DNA of 64,000 bases, from contig JAQGDQ010000176.1 in NCBI GenBank assembly GCA_030141605.1, positions 1 to 64,000 of the forward strand, written 5' to 3'. Positions 41,821-53,700 of the stretch are shown in pieces. Under the pieces are notes generated by a model. The model saw only the letters and a list, made by a program, of their open reading frames with translations, searched no databases and was not told the origin of the DNA. Source of the stretch: Tubiluchus corallicola (taxonomy: Eukaryota > Priapulida > Priapulimorpha > Priapulimorphida > Tubiluchidae). A program made the position numbers and the translations under genes. Numbering within the stretch: the stretch's first letter is position 1; every line of letters starts with the position of its first letter.

Positions 41821-44681
41821 TCTGTAGTCCTTAAATCTGATAATAAAATTTTAAAGCAAGTAACTGACAGAGAACAACAATAAGAAATGAACAGTAAATC
41901 ATCAACATGAAAGCACAGCTGTAACAGCCTGTGCATACAGACTTACATCCATAACTGTAATGGTGACGTTACTCAGCTTCTGAGGCTCAACGTACGAAGC
42001 CATGCAGTTTAATGTCAATCTTGAAGCCAACTGTTGCTGATTTAGAGAATCGAGCTGAAAGATTACCAGTTATTAATAATCAATCTATCACCACTATCAA
42101 TTCTTTAACACAGGAATTTGCAGTTTTAAATTTTCAGAAGTATGATCTGAAGATTAAATACCTTCTCAACCATAAAATCTATGGAATCTGCTATCTCTGA
42201 ATCCACTGGTGAAGCATTAAAGTTACCCATAACCATTTTTTTTAAAACTAAATTCGGCATCATCCAAAATCTAGAAAAACATGTTCAAGATACGTATCAA
42301 TTACAATCAAAATCTAGTGTTCATGCTTGAGAAAGTGTTGTGTCTAAGTGGTGGCTCCAGTAAGATACTGGGCCTAGGCAGCACCCTGGCATTAGATTTT
42401 GGCACATTTACAGAGCTGTACATGTCGTTTGATTTGCAGTGAATTTTGTGATAAAGTTGAAAATGGTGTCGATAACACAATTTCTTTCTGCAGAAGAAAA
42501 AATAGCAATTTGAAATAAAAGCTCAAATCGATTATGCTCACCTAAATTGATTTGGGCTTTTATTTACTGTAAAGTTAATCAAGTGACGTTTTACAAGGAC
42601 AATAATATTGATTGTTGAAATTGTATTACTATCCTAAAGCCGCAAAATTACATAAAAAACAGAAAAGGTTGAGATCTTCAATTAAAGTTGCATGACACTG
42701 CAGATGAATGAATGAGTTGTTGACATTTTGCAAACAGCTTAAATGAGCAATTTAGCAAATTAGAAATGACATGGCGGTCACAATTCTGAAGAAAAATCCA
42801 ATTAATTTGCGAGTCAAGACCCGCATTGTCTTTTACACATGTATTACTTACAAGGCAGCCGAATCTGTCTGCTCAAAGATACTAGTATCAGTGAAAGAAT
42901 TGCACATGACAATAGAAGCCACTCGGGGGGATCGGAATGTTGCTTCGGCAAATTTCTGACCTAGAAATCCTCCAAGTGATGTACCGAATATATGCACCTA
43001 CACAACATGTATGTACTTCACATTATATATCAAAACTTACACATACACAGCATACAGGAATCATTTGCTCTAAATAAGGCTGCAAAACAAAACAATACTA
43101 ATTAGGTTAACAGCTATGAAACATTAAAGAGACTCATTCCAATGCAGGTTCAGAAGAATTTGGCCCAAGATTTGTAAAACTCTAATTCACATCATCTATA
43201 TTACACACACACACACACTAAAAAATAATCTCTTCTCAGTCGAACTTGAGCTGTTATCTTGCTATACTGTGATAAACGAATACTACTCAGAAAGAGATTT
43301 ACAGTTACTAACTAGTGAACTAACTTTCATGTGTGGACCCAAGTTGGACAGCTGATCATTTACTGCATCAATTTCAGTTCAAGTCAGCAAACAACTTTAG
43401 TTTTGGATGTACATTTGTCAACCACAGACTACAGGTGGGCAAACAATCATGAACCGCACAAACGGAACAGCTGATTGCCACATCAGTAACTGCCTACTAT
43501 ATGACTAGTAGTAAAAACTAAAGACTATCAAAATGCTACTGAGTAACCCAGCAAAAGAAATGCCCATGTCAGAACACAAAAATTACAAAATGCAATTAGG
43601 TTGGCAATATCAGTAGTTACCTTATCGAGATGTAAATAATCGAGTAATTTCCGAAGACCCTCATTCCATTCCATTAAATTCCAGTAAACTGGATATTCTG
43701 TCTGAAATGTTAATTATCAAATTACAAAATGTAGTTTTTTGTAGCATATATGAACTGATGCACTTATAGAGTACCTAATTAATACAATAAAAACTCAGAA
43801 TGCTTCACAGGCCATACGGTTAGGAAAATGCTGTAAAAATACTTGCATCTGCGAATAGAGAAATTTCACCAAATTCATATGGGTAACAAATAGGCAAAAA
43901 GGTAGTAAGCAGTCCAACATTCTTTTTATTTTTTGCCATTCAACAAGCAGTAAAATGCCACAGTACTGATGACTGGGTAATGATGCAATGTTAACCAAGC
44001 TGTTCTCAAACAAAAAGCAGTGAAGCGCTTAGACTTTTCGAAGACTGTTGACATCATTAAGCAACTTGAACTGCGCAAAAGCACATCTGCACAAATGTTG
44101 ATTGTAGTGCCAGCAAATGCAGTCGTGGCAATAATATCATTGATATGAACTGATCTTGGATAACTGTTATGAAGAAAGACTAGGACATTTAAAACAAAGG
44201 TTAATACATACAGAAATGACTCTATAGCCAAGAGCAGACAACGACATGATCTGCTTGAAGAAGACATCGGCACCACCACTAGCAGGAGGTAGGCACAATA
44301 GAGGACAAGCTATACTGCGTGGACCGGCATCATACACTTTCCATTCTTTGCTGTCGTCATCATCAACTACAATCTGAAAATTGCAAACATCATAATGATT
44401 ATCACAAAGGGTCATGAAACCTACAAAGGCAAGTTTGTAGCAATTTCTGAAACGAAAACAAAAGAATGTGACATACGCACATAATTTTTCCTGATGAAGA
44501 CAAGTCTTAGCTTATTTCAGATGACAGGCATGGAGAATCCAAGTGATCGGGGCATATGCTTTGCAAGCAAAGTTAAGAATAGCAATGAGGCTGGTCAAGG
44601 AATGGGTGGGTGATCAAGAAATGTCTGAACATGACTAAGACACCTCTGTTGGTTCAGTGTTTCACCTTAGAGGAATAACCT

Positions 44682-44716
<35 letters not shown>

Positions 44717-45514
44717 TTCCCATTTCAAAACAGCCACTCACATTGATTAGGTCCTGTGAATCCTGCATTCCAGATTGCAACTGAATTATATAAAAAATCG
44801 TTTGGCAAGCAAACTACTTCAAAAATTCAAAATGTTAGTTTATTCACGCTACCAATACATGGTAATTAATGAGACTTTTTGCAATTATTTTAGAGCCTTG
44901 AATTTTAGTTTGGGGGTAACAAATTAACTATTTTTAATCCTAATTAATGATTAATGCCTTGAAACCAAATTTTGTATGAGCAGAAAATGTGAAGAAGTTG
45001 AAACTAAGCCTGGACGGCAACCTGGCGCCATTGGGTTGCCTGTTCGATGTCGTAACCAGTAAACCACACAGCCTCTTGTGCTCAAAGGCAAGTCTTTATT
45101 CAATTCTATTAGTTCACCAGCCAATTTAACATAAAATTTCCAAGTATTTGCTCATCTAGCTGAGAGTTATTATTGAATAATTAGATTATTTTTTTTACAT
45201 TACAAGAGGCTATTATTTAAGTGTTAATTACAAAAATTCAATTGTCAAACACATAAGTTAATTAGATTTTTATCAAAATCAATTAGGTTCAGAATGGTTT
45301 TTCACTTAAGATTCCCTATAAAAAAGATAATACTTTTGCTCCCTCCTTATAGTTGCACTGTAGGCTACATTATCTTTAATTTGAAGCTGAAATCAGACTG
45401 CAGATCACAGAAATCTGTGATTTAATTTCTTACATGATTACGTTCACTCACCTTCTTTTGTGACACAGTGCTTCTGAATGTTTGATACTCTTGAGACCTG
45501 GATATTTCTCCCAT
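40590..45514 (-). CDS. SPG21: Maspardin (SPG21), alpha/beta-hydrolase-fold endosomal protein
   Basis: Maspardin is an alpha/beta-hydrolase-like protein of late endosomes and trans-Golgi that binds CD4 and Rab7; in humans its loss causes Mast syndrome. Eight minus-strand exons: 45452-45514, 44212-44373, 43621-43701, 42852-42997, 42162-42270, 41947-42054, 41134-41274 and 40590-40718. They total 939 nt, giving 312 aa (human 308). Landmarks: [74 protein letters not shown]; the nucleophile-elbow-like [58 protein letters not shown]. All introns are GT-AG. The Ser of the GTSLGG elbow is kept, although catalytic activity of the family is unproven. The C-terminal 30 residues are divergent, as is usual. 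Confidence 0.96.
44500..44713 (+). repeat. Retroposon 3' end with (TAA)n tail
   Basis: Somewhat GC-richer sequence ending in TTTCACCTTAGAGG, then a run of about nine TAA units (44684-44713). This is how LINE (L2/CR1-type) or SINE 3' ends look. In SPG21 intron 1. The family is not identified. Confidence 0.45.
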
Positions 45515-46269
45515 TTTTAGTTATTTAAATTAACTGTAGTTCGATCCGTGCAGCACCTACAAAAATATGAATGCAGCCTACTGTTTTGAAAGTTATTTAC
45601 TACTTTCCAGTTCTAGATTTAATGTCTTTGTTTTTTATCTGGATGTCTAACAGAGATGCATGGGCCGTGAATTTGTGCATGCGAACCCAATCCACAAGAT
45701 TTTCTCGTGGACATGTGGGTCCATACAATTTGCAGGCACATTGGAGTCGTAGATACACCGTATTTCTTAATTACTGTTTGTGGATCCATCTTTAAAGCTG
45801 AAATATTAACTTTTCTGGAAACTAATTCAGGTTTTCTTCAATGCTCAAGCCAAAAACATGCATAACTAGTTACACAGTAGCCAAACTCTTCCCATGTCAC
45901 AGACAACAACCTAATCGAATTGCATCAGCATCTCAGTTTTAGGAAGATTTTCTTTTTTGTGGTGGATTATTCAGGAGGCTTTAACAAATTAATAATAAGT
46001 ATTATAATTAACAGGAACATAAAAAACGGTAAGGAAATAACAATATACCAAATGTCCATCTTAAGATCAGACATAAAAGCTCAGAAAACCATAAAATGGA
46101 TGTCCAAACCAAATCAAAAAATAACATTAACAAGACATTCAACTACACGACGTGATTCTCTACATCACCTGGCTGTACGCTGTCGTGCAATGTGCAAAAA
46201 TTTTGAAATTGAAAAAAGTTTTGGCTATACAAGCACTATGGTCAAAGCAAAAATACGACCATGCTAAAA

Positions 46270-46692
46270 AATTAAACGGCTGCGGAGTACAGACTACGGA
46301 AAGCAAATTATAAAGTTGAAATCGATGCATTTCAAAGGCAAAATTACAGAAACATTTTGGATATTAGATGGCCAAAGAAAATTTCAAACAAATATCTATA
46401 TGAAAAAATAAAAGAAGAACGTTGGACAAAAAAATAAAAAGAGGCCGTTTAAGATGGATTGGGCATATGCTTAGACTACCTTATAATATTCCAGTGAAGA
46501 TAGCTGTTCAACAAGCCATAGAACCAGCTAAAAAACCTGCAGGATGACAAATGTTAACATATTTAGATTTTGCACAGAAAGATTAAAACGCTTCAGCATT
46601 GATCCTTAGAAATAAATGCACTTGGGGCATTGCAGCAAGCAGGGAGTCCTGGCATAGGGAGGTGAGCAGAATCATGTCCCTGGACGTATGAT
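46270..46692 (+). mobile_element. Decayed LINE, reverse-transcriptase tail
   Basis: Frames with stops give EYRLRKANYKVEIDAFQRQN, NILDIRWPKKISNKYLYEKI, GRLRWIGHMLRLPYNIPVKI and ASRESWHREVSRIMS. The order DAFQR...LDIRWP...LRW-GH-LRL...W is the standard C-terminal end of one widespread LINE group. It is a different and much older copy than the one at 24573. Confidence 0.75.
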
Positions 46693-46730
46693 TCATTGGA
46701 TGATGATGAAATACAGTCTACTGTAACAGT

Positions 46731-46865
46731 TAGCGGTGAGCATCGAACGTTCGATTTGAACTAGTTTATTTAGTTTGAATTCGATTCGAATCTAAAATTA
46801 TTGATTCGAATAATTCAGCATTTATGTTCTTTATCAATAAAATGTTTGAAACAGCATGTAAATAG
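46731..46865. mobile_element. Truncated copy of the 5937-6267 MITE family
   Basis: Begins TAGCGGTGAGCATCGAACG and continues with CTAAAATTATTGATTCGAAT and GTTTGAAACAGCATG, matching the reverse complement of the right two-fifths of the complete copy. The other end is missing. Confidence 0.65.
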
Positions 46866-47165
46866 CCTAATTTCGTAATGTTTGCCCAGTTGCTCTTGAT
46901 ATCTCGTCAGCATCTATTTGCCGCGTATTTAAGTGTCTTTAGCGCTTCACATTCCAACACGTTCTGCAGAGTCATTTTCTTTACAACATAATTATATAAT
47001 ATTGGACTGAATTCGACCCAGGGGGTCGAACTCCAAGATGGCATGGCGGTCTTGATATTGCGCATCATGAAGTTCCATTTTATAATCGTTGTGTAGCCGA
47101 TACTTAAACTACAAATGTTAATGTTAATTAACCAAATTAATGTCTGTAAACTAGCACCTTATACC

Positions 47166-47513
47166 TGTTATAGCGTGTCATCTAACTCTCATAAAACAAA
47201 CACAAAAAACTACACTGTACAGAGTTTATTAACAGCACTAATAAAAATAAGGAACCAAAATACACGTGCACAAAAAAGTAACTAACTAATTCAGTAACAG
47301 CACTACACCCGAGGAGCACCTGTGTCAGAAATCAAGGCTGTAGTGACCTCTACACGCTTTTATACTGGCATTCCAGGTCAGCTGGCTTCTCACACCACAT
47401 GTAGGCCCAAACAAGACGTCTGTACCTACAAGAAAGGGGTGAGTCGTTGCTGACGTGGAAGCAGGGCGTGTTGAGGGCCCTACACCTGACTCGACACAGG
47501 TGCCTCCGTAACA
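47166..47513 (-). mobile_element. Probable solo LTR
   Basis: On the minus strand 348 bp begins TGTTACGGAGGCACC and ends GCTATAACA, i.e. TGTTA...TAACA ends, with AATAAA (about 47226-47231) about 65 bp before the right end, as in LTR R/U5 structure. The base composition is GC-richer than the surroundings. Flanking pentamers ATACC and ATATT match only partly. No internal retroelement genes are adjacent, so this is a solo LTR if real. It ends 237 bp before the SNX27 start codon. Confidence 0.5.
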
Positions 47514-47750
47514 ATATTATATAGTGCAGTTGAGGTTACTTTTGTTACGATTTGGGTAATTCCCTTGAACGTCTGTCATGTTTAATTTAATATGCATAAA
47601 ATCTCTCAATTGAACTTCATTACAGGTTCATACTTGTGATTTTTTGAAAGAAGTGCATGGTAACATGGTTCAAAAACTGCGAGTGGATCAAATTGTAAGC
47701 TAAAGGGAGATTTCAAAATCGCTGCTTTTGCGAAATCGGTTTTAGTTAAA

Positions 47751-50700
47751 ATGGCTGATACCGATGGTGATGGTTCTGGTACACCCTCTCCAATTCCTGA
47801 AAACGACGCCAATTACTGTGGTCCTAGGATAGTTATTATTACGAAATCTGAAACTGGCTTTGGTTTTAATGTTCGAGGTCAAGTTAGTGAAGGTGGACAG
47901 CTACGTAGTATAAATGGAGAATTGTATGCACCGTTACAGCATGTGAGTGCTGTTTTGGAAGGTGGAGCAGCTCAAAAAGCTGGTATCCGGAAAGGAGACC
48001 GAATACTCGAAGTGTAAATATTATTTTCGTTAAATTTTGATTTTAGCGACTTATATAAATAGTTTTGCTTGTTTAAATATCCGTTCTAAAATATTTACAG
48101 TCAGCGATTAAGTCATTCAACAGCTCTTCAGCTTTGTCAAGATGAACACGACCTAAATGTGCAAGAGCAATAGTTATATTATTTTTTTGCCTTTTTCCTG
48201 ATATTTATACAAGTCAATCCAATTAAATGTTATCCAATTTTCTGTCTTTTTATTCCATTTAATCCATATTCTCTATTCTCATGAATTATCATTCATTAAA
48301 CTGTATTAATATCTGCAGCTACATAGCTGCAGAACTCGCTATTTTTACTTTTTTAGTTTTCGAATTCACAAATGAAGCAGTTCATGTCTTTGACGACATC
48401 ATTGTACACCATGTAGTATGATGTAGTTGTGTAGGTGTTTTGTTATGATTATAGCAAGGTGCGATATTTATTGCTTTTGCCCAGAATTCTGTTTTGTTAA
48501 TTACGATTTAAGTCCATGAAATCTGGCTTGATGAGAAGTAACTAATGGAGTCATTTGCTATTATGTAGCAGGAACACTAGAAAAATTACTTTAGTTTTGC
48601 TTATTCACTGTTATAGGAATTGTAATGCCAGCATCTGCCATACAATAAAATAGCATTTACAGGTGATTAAAGAACTTAATTATAATAAATAATGTGCAAC
48701 TAAAGTGGACAAATTGTTTGTAAACGAATTTGAAAAATGGCTAAAAAACTGTTTATGATTTCAGACTTTACAGTGTGGTTGCAAAAGTAATTGCTGAACT
48801 GATTATGCTTATTCATTTGTTGTTACAGTAATGGCGTAAACGTAGAGGGCGCGACACACAAACAGGTTGTAGATTTAATTAAGTCAGGTGGTGACACTTT
48901 ACGGCTAACAGTTATCTCAGTATCAAGGTAAACTTGCACATATCTTAGCTGAAATTTTGAAATCAGTACATTTTAACCAACATTTAATTAAATGTTTATT
49001 ATGTGTCCTTGCAAATCAAAACTGTGCATAAGTCAGCATAGCTAAAACTAAGCAAAGTAGAAAGCACCAAAAATTTGGCCAAATGTCGATTTTTTATTTT
49101 TATGACAACAAATGCTAAGTATATTGGTGTTTTATATTATAGCATCAAATTATCAGGAAAATGCCCGAAAAATAGTAAAAATCTAATTTTATAACTCATT
49201 ACCCACTTTTCTGTCTAGAATCTAATCCTGCAATTGTAAAAAACTTGTATTTCCTAACTCCTGTTGTAGCTCATGGAAGCAGCCATTTTGCTTCGGGTTT
49301 TTTCTTTTGACAAGACCAGATCTTTGTCAGGCAGAGCCATCTACTGGATTTAAACGTAACTTCAATTTGCTCTTGCAAAGTCCATAGCAACCTAACTTTC
49401 GTATGGTTGATAAGTGTTTTGTAGAGACGCGACAAAAAACAATGGCTGACTCTAGCAGCGCTCCTCAAGATTACGGTTTTGCTGTGCAAGCACACATAGA
49501 CTCTTGCTTTGGGTTTTTTTATTTTATGGTGCATCAGAGTGGTTAATGAAAGGTTACAGCTGAATATCTTCAACATATATAAGGTCTTACCAGCTCTTTT
49601 GTATTTTATGCTTTTTTGTAAATATTTCAAAGTTTAACTAAACTCATTTATTGCTTTTATATTAAGTTTTTTTAAAAATTCTGCAACATTGGCAAAATTT
49701 TCCTTTTTTATAATAATGCTCACGTGATATTTTTGAAACTAAATTAATCTATTTAGAAAAGAGGCAGAGAAGTTGGAGCCTAGTGATGATTCGTCTGACT
49801 ACACGTACAATGACTACAGTGAAAAACGTTCATTACCAATATCTATTCCAGATTATCAACACATTGATAAACCTTTTCGGAAATATGTGGTACGTGATAT
49901 TGCATAAACCTTATGTACATTCTTTCTACTACAACACATAAATGCATACAATATAGTTTGCTCTATAGTGAAATAGTGGCCTGTAGTTACTATTGGGCAG
50001 TGATTTATTTTTCTGTGGCACCTTCAGTTCTCTGTACATGCAGTTTTAAAGCAGTTTAAAAGCCAGCTCGAAACATAAATATAGAACTCTTAGCATTTTG
50101 TGTTTTTAGCTGTTTTGCTGTGGCTTCTAGTACAGCTCTTGCTTGTTTTGCAGTTAAGAAACCACTGCATGGAATGATTAAATCCCGGTGTGTACTTGGG
50201 GACTTAGGTTGCCGGCTTGTGAATGGGTAACACATAGTAAGTCGATGAGCTTTTGTCCACCTATACAGATTCGTGGAATCGGATGCTGTTTTTGGACACT
50301 GATCGACAACTATTTGCACATGCTTTCACTGCAGCTTGTATTTTGCATTATCTGATGAATATTCTCAGCCAGTGTTACCATATTTAGTAGTTTCTATTTT
50401 GTTGGCATGCCTAAGAGTTTGATTTAGGGATTTTTAAAATGTGTGCTGAAAATCACGCAAGATTATGACAAATAAAAGTAGTTAAAAGGACAAATACTTC
50501 AAAATTCTTGATGTCACTGTCGACAGTACCGTTTACTTTAATTTGCAATGATGATGTAAATGAAAAAAACCAGGTAACTACATTGACATAATGAACACTT
50601 AAAGGTACTCTCATAAGCTTTTAAACTACTTGTAAACTATTATAATGTATTTTTTACTATTTTACTGGAATTTTTATAGTTTTAAGCTCAGAAAACTTCC

Positions 50701-53700
50701 AAAAACAGGTATTTTTTAAATAACCTCGCTTATTTAGCCACTGTAGACACTACACAGATTTAAATGAAAAGCCAGTTTAGGTCCAGTTCCATTTGCCAAA
50801 ATCCAGATGCGGTAAACATGAATCTGTCCCGTCCCTAATGCTGACATTACTATCGAATAATAATGCATCTACCATTTTACATGTAATAGTTAATTATTGA
50901 TTATAAGTCACAATACTTTGCAAGATGCTGTAGCACCTGAATGATTGTATTTAACCAACTTACCTAACAAAATGTTTCCCAGTACAGAAGCAGATCTGCA
51001 AAAGTGCAAAAAATAGCCTCAACTTTAATATTATACTAAGCTTGGAATATTTACTTAAATTTTGCAACCTCATTAAAAAATCCAAATCAAGTTGCTAGAT
51101 TATATGATGTCAGCAAAATGTGCTTAATTCTTCAGAAGACATCACATTTTCCCATTAGGGCATATTCACATGCCTTTGTTTTTTTTGCTGTGATGGTTGA
51201 TGCAGTTGATTTGGCGTCAGTAGTTTTGTTGAAGAAAGAGTTCAGCATCAGTAATCTTATTTTTCGGAACAAATTATTTTTTGTTTTCAGTGTTTGTTAG
51301 TTTTGAACTGTGTCGGTACATAAAAGGTTAATGTACTAAACATATTGCAGTGATTTATTTTCGTTCAGAATGCTAGCATTCGCCGAATATATAAATTGAC
51401 ATTTTTAACTTTTATAACGTAATGATTCAGCCGTAATAATTTATTAGCCAGCATTTATTTTGTTTGCCTTTATACGGAATTGATCAGAAATTCACTTTAT
51501 CATGATCGTCTAGCTGTTTGAGATTTGTGTGCTTTCATGTACAATGAATTATAATCATGGCATTGCAATTTCTCATGTCATTAATTTCTGGTGGTCTGTC
51601 GCCTTGACAAAAGTTCTTGAATAGTAAATTTATAAAAGTTTATTCAGGGAAAGTTATACAAGTCTGTTGTAAAATGTACGGTATAAATTCTAGTACACTG
51701 ACTGTCTGGTCAAACAAACAGTAGAATGTAAATTGGCAAAACGCTGTACCACTTTTGTTGTTGTTGTTGTTGTGATGAAAAATATCTCAGCTAGAAAATT
51801 GTGCTTCAGTTTTACTTTACACATATAGTAAAGTTTGTGTTTGTATAACTGACTATATTGTAAGTAATATTGTGTTGTGGTGCACTCATTCGGATTAGTA
51901 GTTCGCTGTTCCTTAATTGTAGGTTTTGGGATATGGACTGCTTAAATATGGTTCTGACAATTTCTGACTGTATTTGTGTACCGCAACAGAAACACAATGT
52001 CATATAAACGAAAACATCTTACTTTTCACACATTCCCTAATTTGATGGGTAATCAAACGGAATGGGATGTGCTGTATACATTTACACTGTCCAAAATTTT
52101 TTATTGAACTTTAAAATATCGATTTATATATAATGGTTGGTTTGTTTGACCACTTATTTAGTCAATGCTCACTTAATTTGATACAGTCGGACAGTATATA
52201 CGGGGTTTATTCGACGAGAGGGTCTTTGGGTTTTTTTGTGCTCCTTTATCTTCCAGGTAATACACAGCTTACCAGCTACACCAGCATTAGTGTAGTTACT
52301 TCATTTAATTTGGTGGATGTCCACTTCATCTAGCACACTGAAGGTTCAGTAGGTGTTATAGAGATTTCTTTTCTGAGAGACTTACTGCTACAAAAATTGT
52401 GAAAGTTGATAAACTGATTTTATTACCTCCTTCATTTTCTCACATGGCTCTAACCTTTTCAAAGTGTCATCTTGTTCTGCTTGCACAGTATTGATCCTTT
52501 TTCAACCTGTTGAAGCCACCTAGATCTCAAACGAGCTGTATAGCCTTGTAAATCTGTGTCTCCTTTTCATTAGCTTTTCGCACATGCTAAGCAGCTTTGG
52601 AACTTTAGCTTGAATTTCATCAATATGTAAAATTTGAATGAATGAAAGTGAAATTAGGTAAAGTTTTACCGTCGTTATTTAAACTTTTACATAATGATTT
52701 ATATAGCAAAATGGATGAATTTATTATCAATACCTTGCTCACTCTTTGTCTTTTTGGATTTTTTTCCTTAATGGATCCATATGTATGACTATATGGATCA
52801 GTTAATGTTGGTTTGATTTGCTAAGTTAGACCTCTGCCTCTTAACAGAGAAAAGAAACTGGCTGTTCTCTTAGAAAAAGAAAAAGTCTTTTAAGAAACTT
52901 TTAAGAAAAAGTCCGAATTAACAACTAACAAGTCAAATAATGTAAAATAACAAAGTAAAATACGTCTTTCATTTTAACATAAAATCCATTTGCTGTTTTT
53001 CGAAGCAGACATTCCTGTGAAGCTTTTTCTGATTTGTTGCATAATCACTTGCATGTATTCCATGTCTTATTCCTGTTGCAAGCTATAGCATATCTAACAA
53101 CATAATCCCAGTTGTGACCATCTGTATATGACAGCCACCAAGTAAACTGGATCAAACTGCTGCTAATAACACCATAGTTCTTAGTGGCACGGTTGATCAG
53201 TCTTGTTGCCTTCATATTGACTTTTGCATTATAGTGTGTCATACTTCTTCAACCAGTGAAAGGCAATTGCAAATCTAAAATCCTAAGGTTAATTACTTGT
53301 GCGATAAGTAGCAGTTAAAAGTGAAGCAGTGCATAATTTTAACAGTTTTACTAACAGTTTTTTAGTTACCATAGAAAAACTCATAGATATTGCTGACTTA
53401 GCCAATCACTGCGTATATACCCTGTATATATTTACACATTATGTATACAGGTTGCATTATATATACATTATGCAGTAATGTATGAGTATTGGAAACTGCG
53501 TAAAAATTGTATTTGGCAAGACAGTACATTAAATCGCCTAAAAATTATATTACTTTACGGCAATTTTATGCATATATCGTACTCGATTTAAAAAGATTTT
53601 TTGTTTGTTTTCATTTTAAATCTCCTGCGATATTGTTCCGACCATGCCATTACATAATGTCATTGTATGCAACAAAATAGCATGTAAGTGGCAAAAAGTT

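Noticed and set aside
43204-43220. AC dinucleotide run as a regulatory or CRISPR-like repeat
   Set aside because: A simple short microsatellite; there are no spacer-repeat arrays anywhere and the DNA is animal.
45920-46267. 115-codon plus-strand frame
   Set aside because: Adjacent to the decayed LINE and low-complexity Lys/Ile/Asn rich; possibly an older part of the same element but no motif supports a gene.
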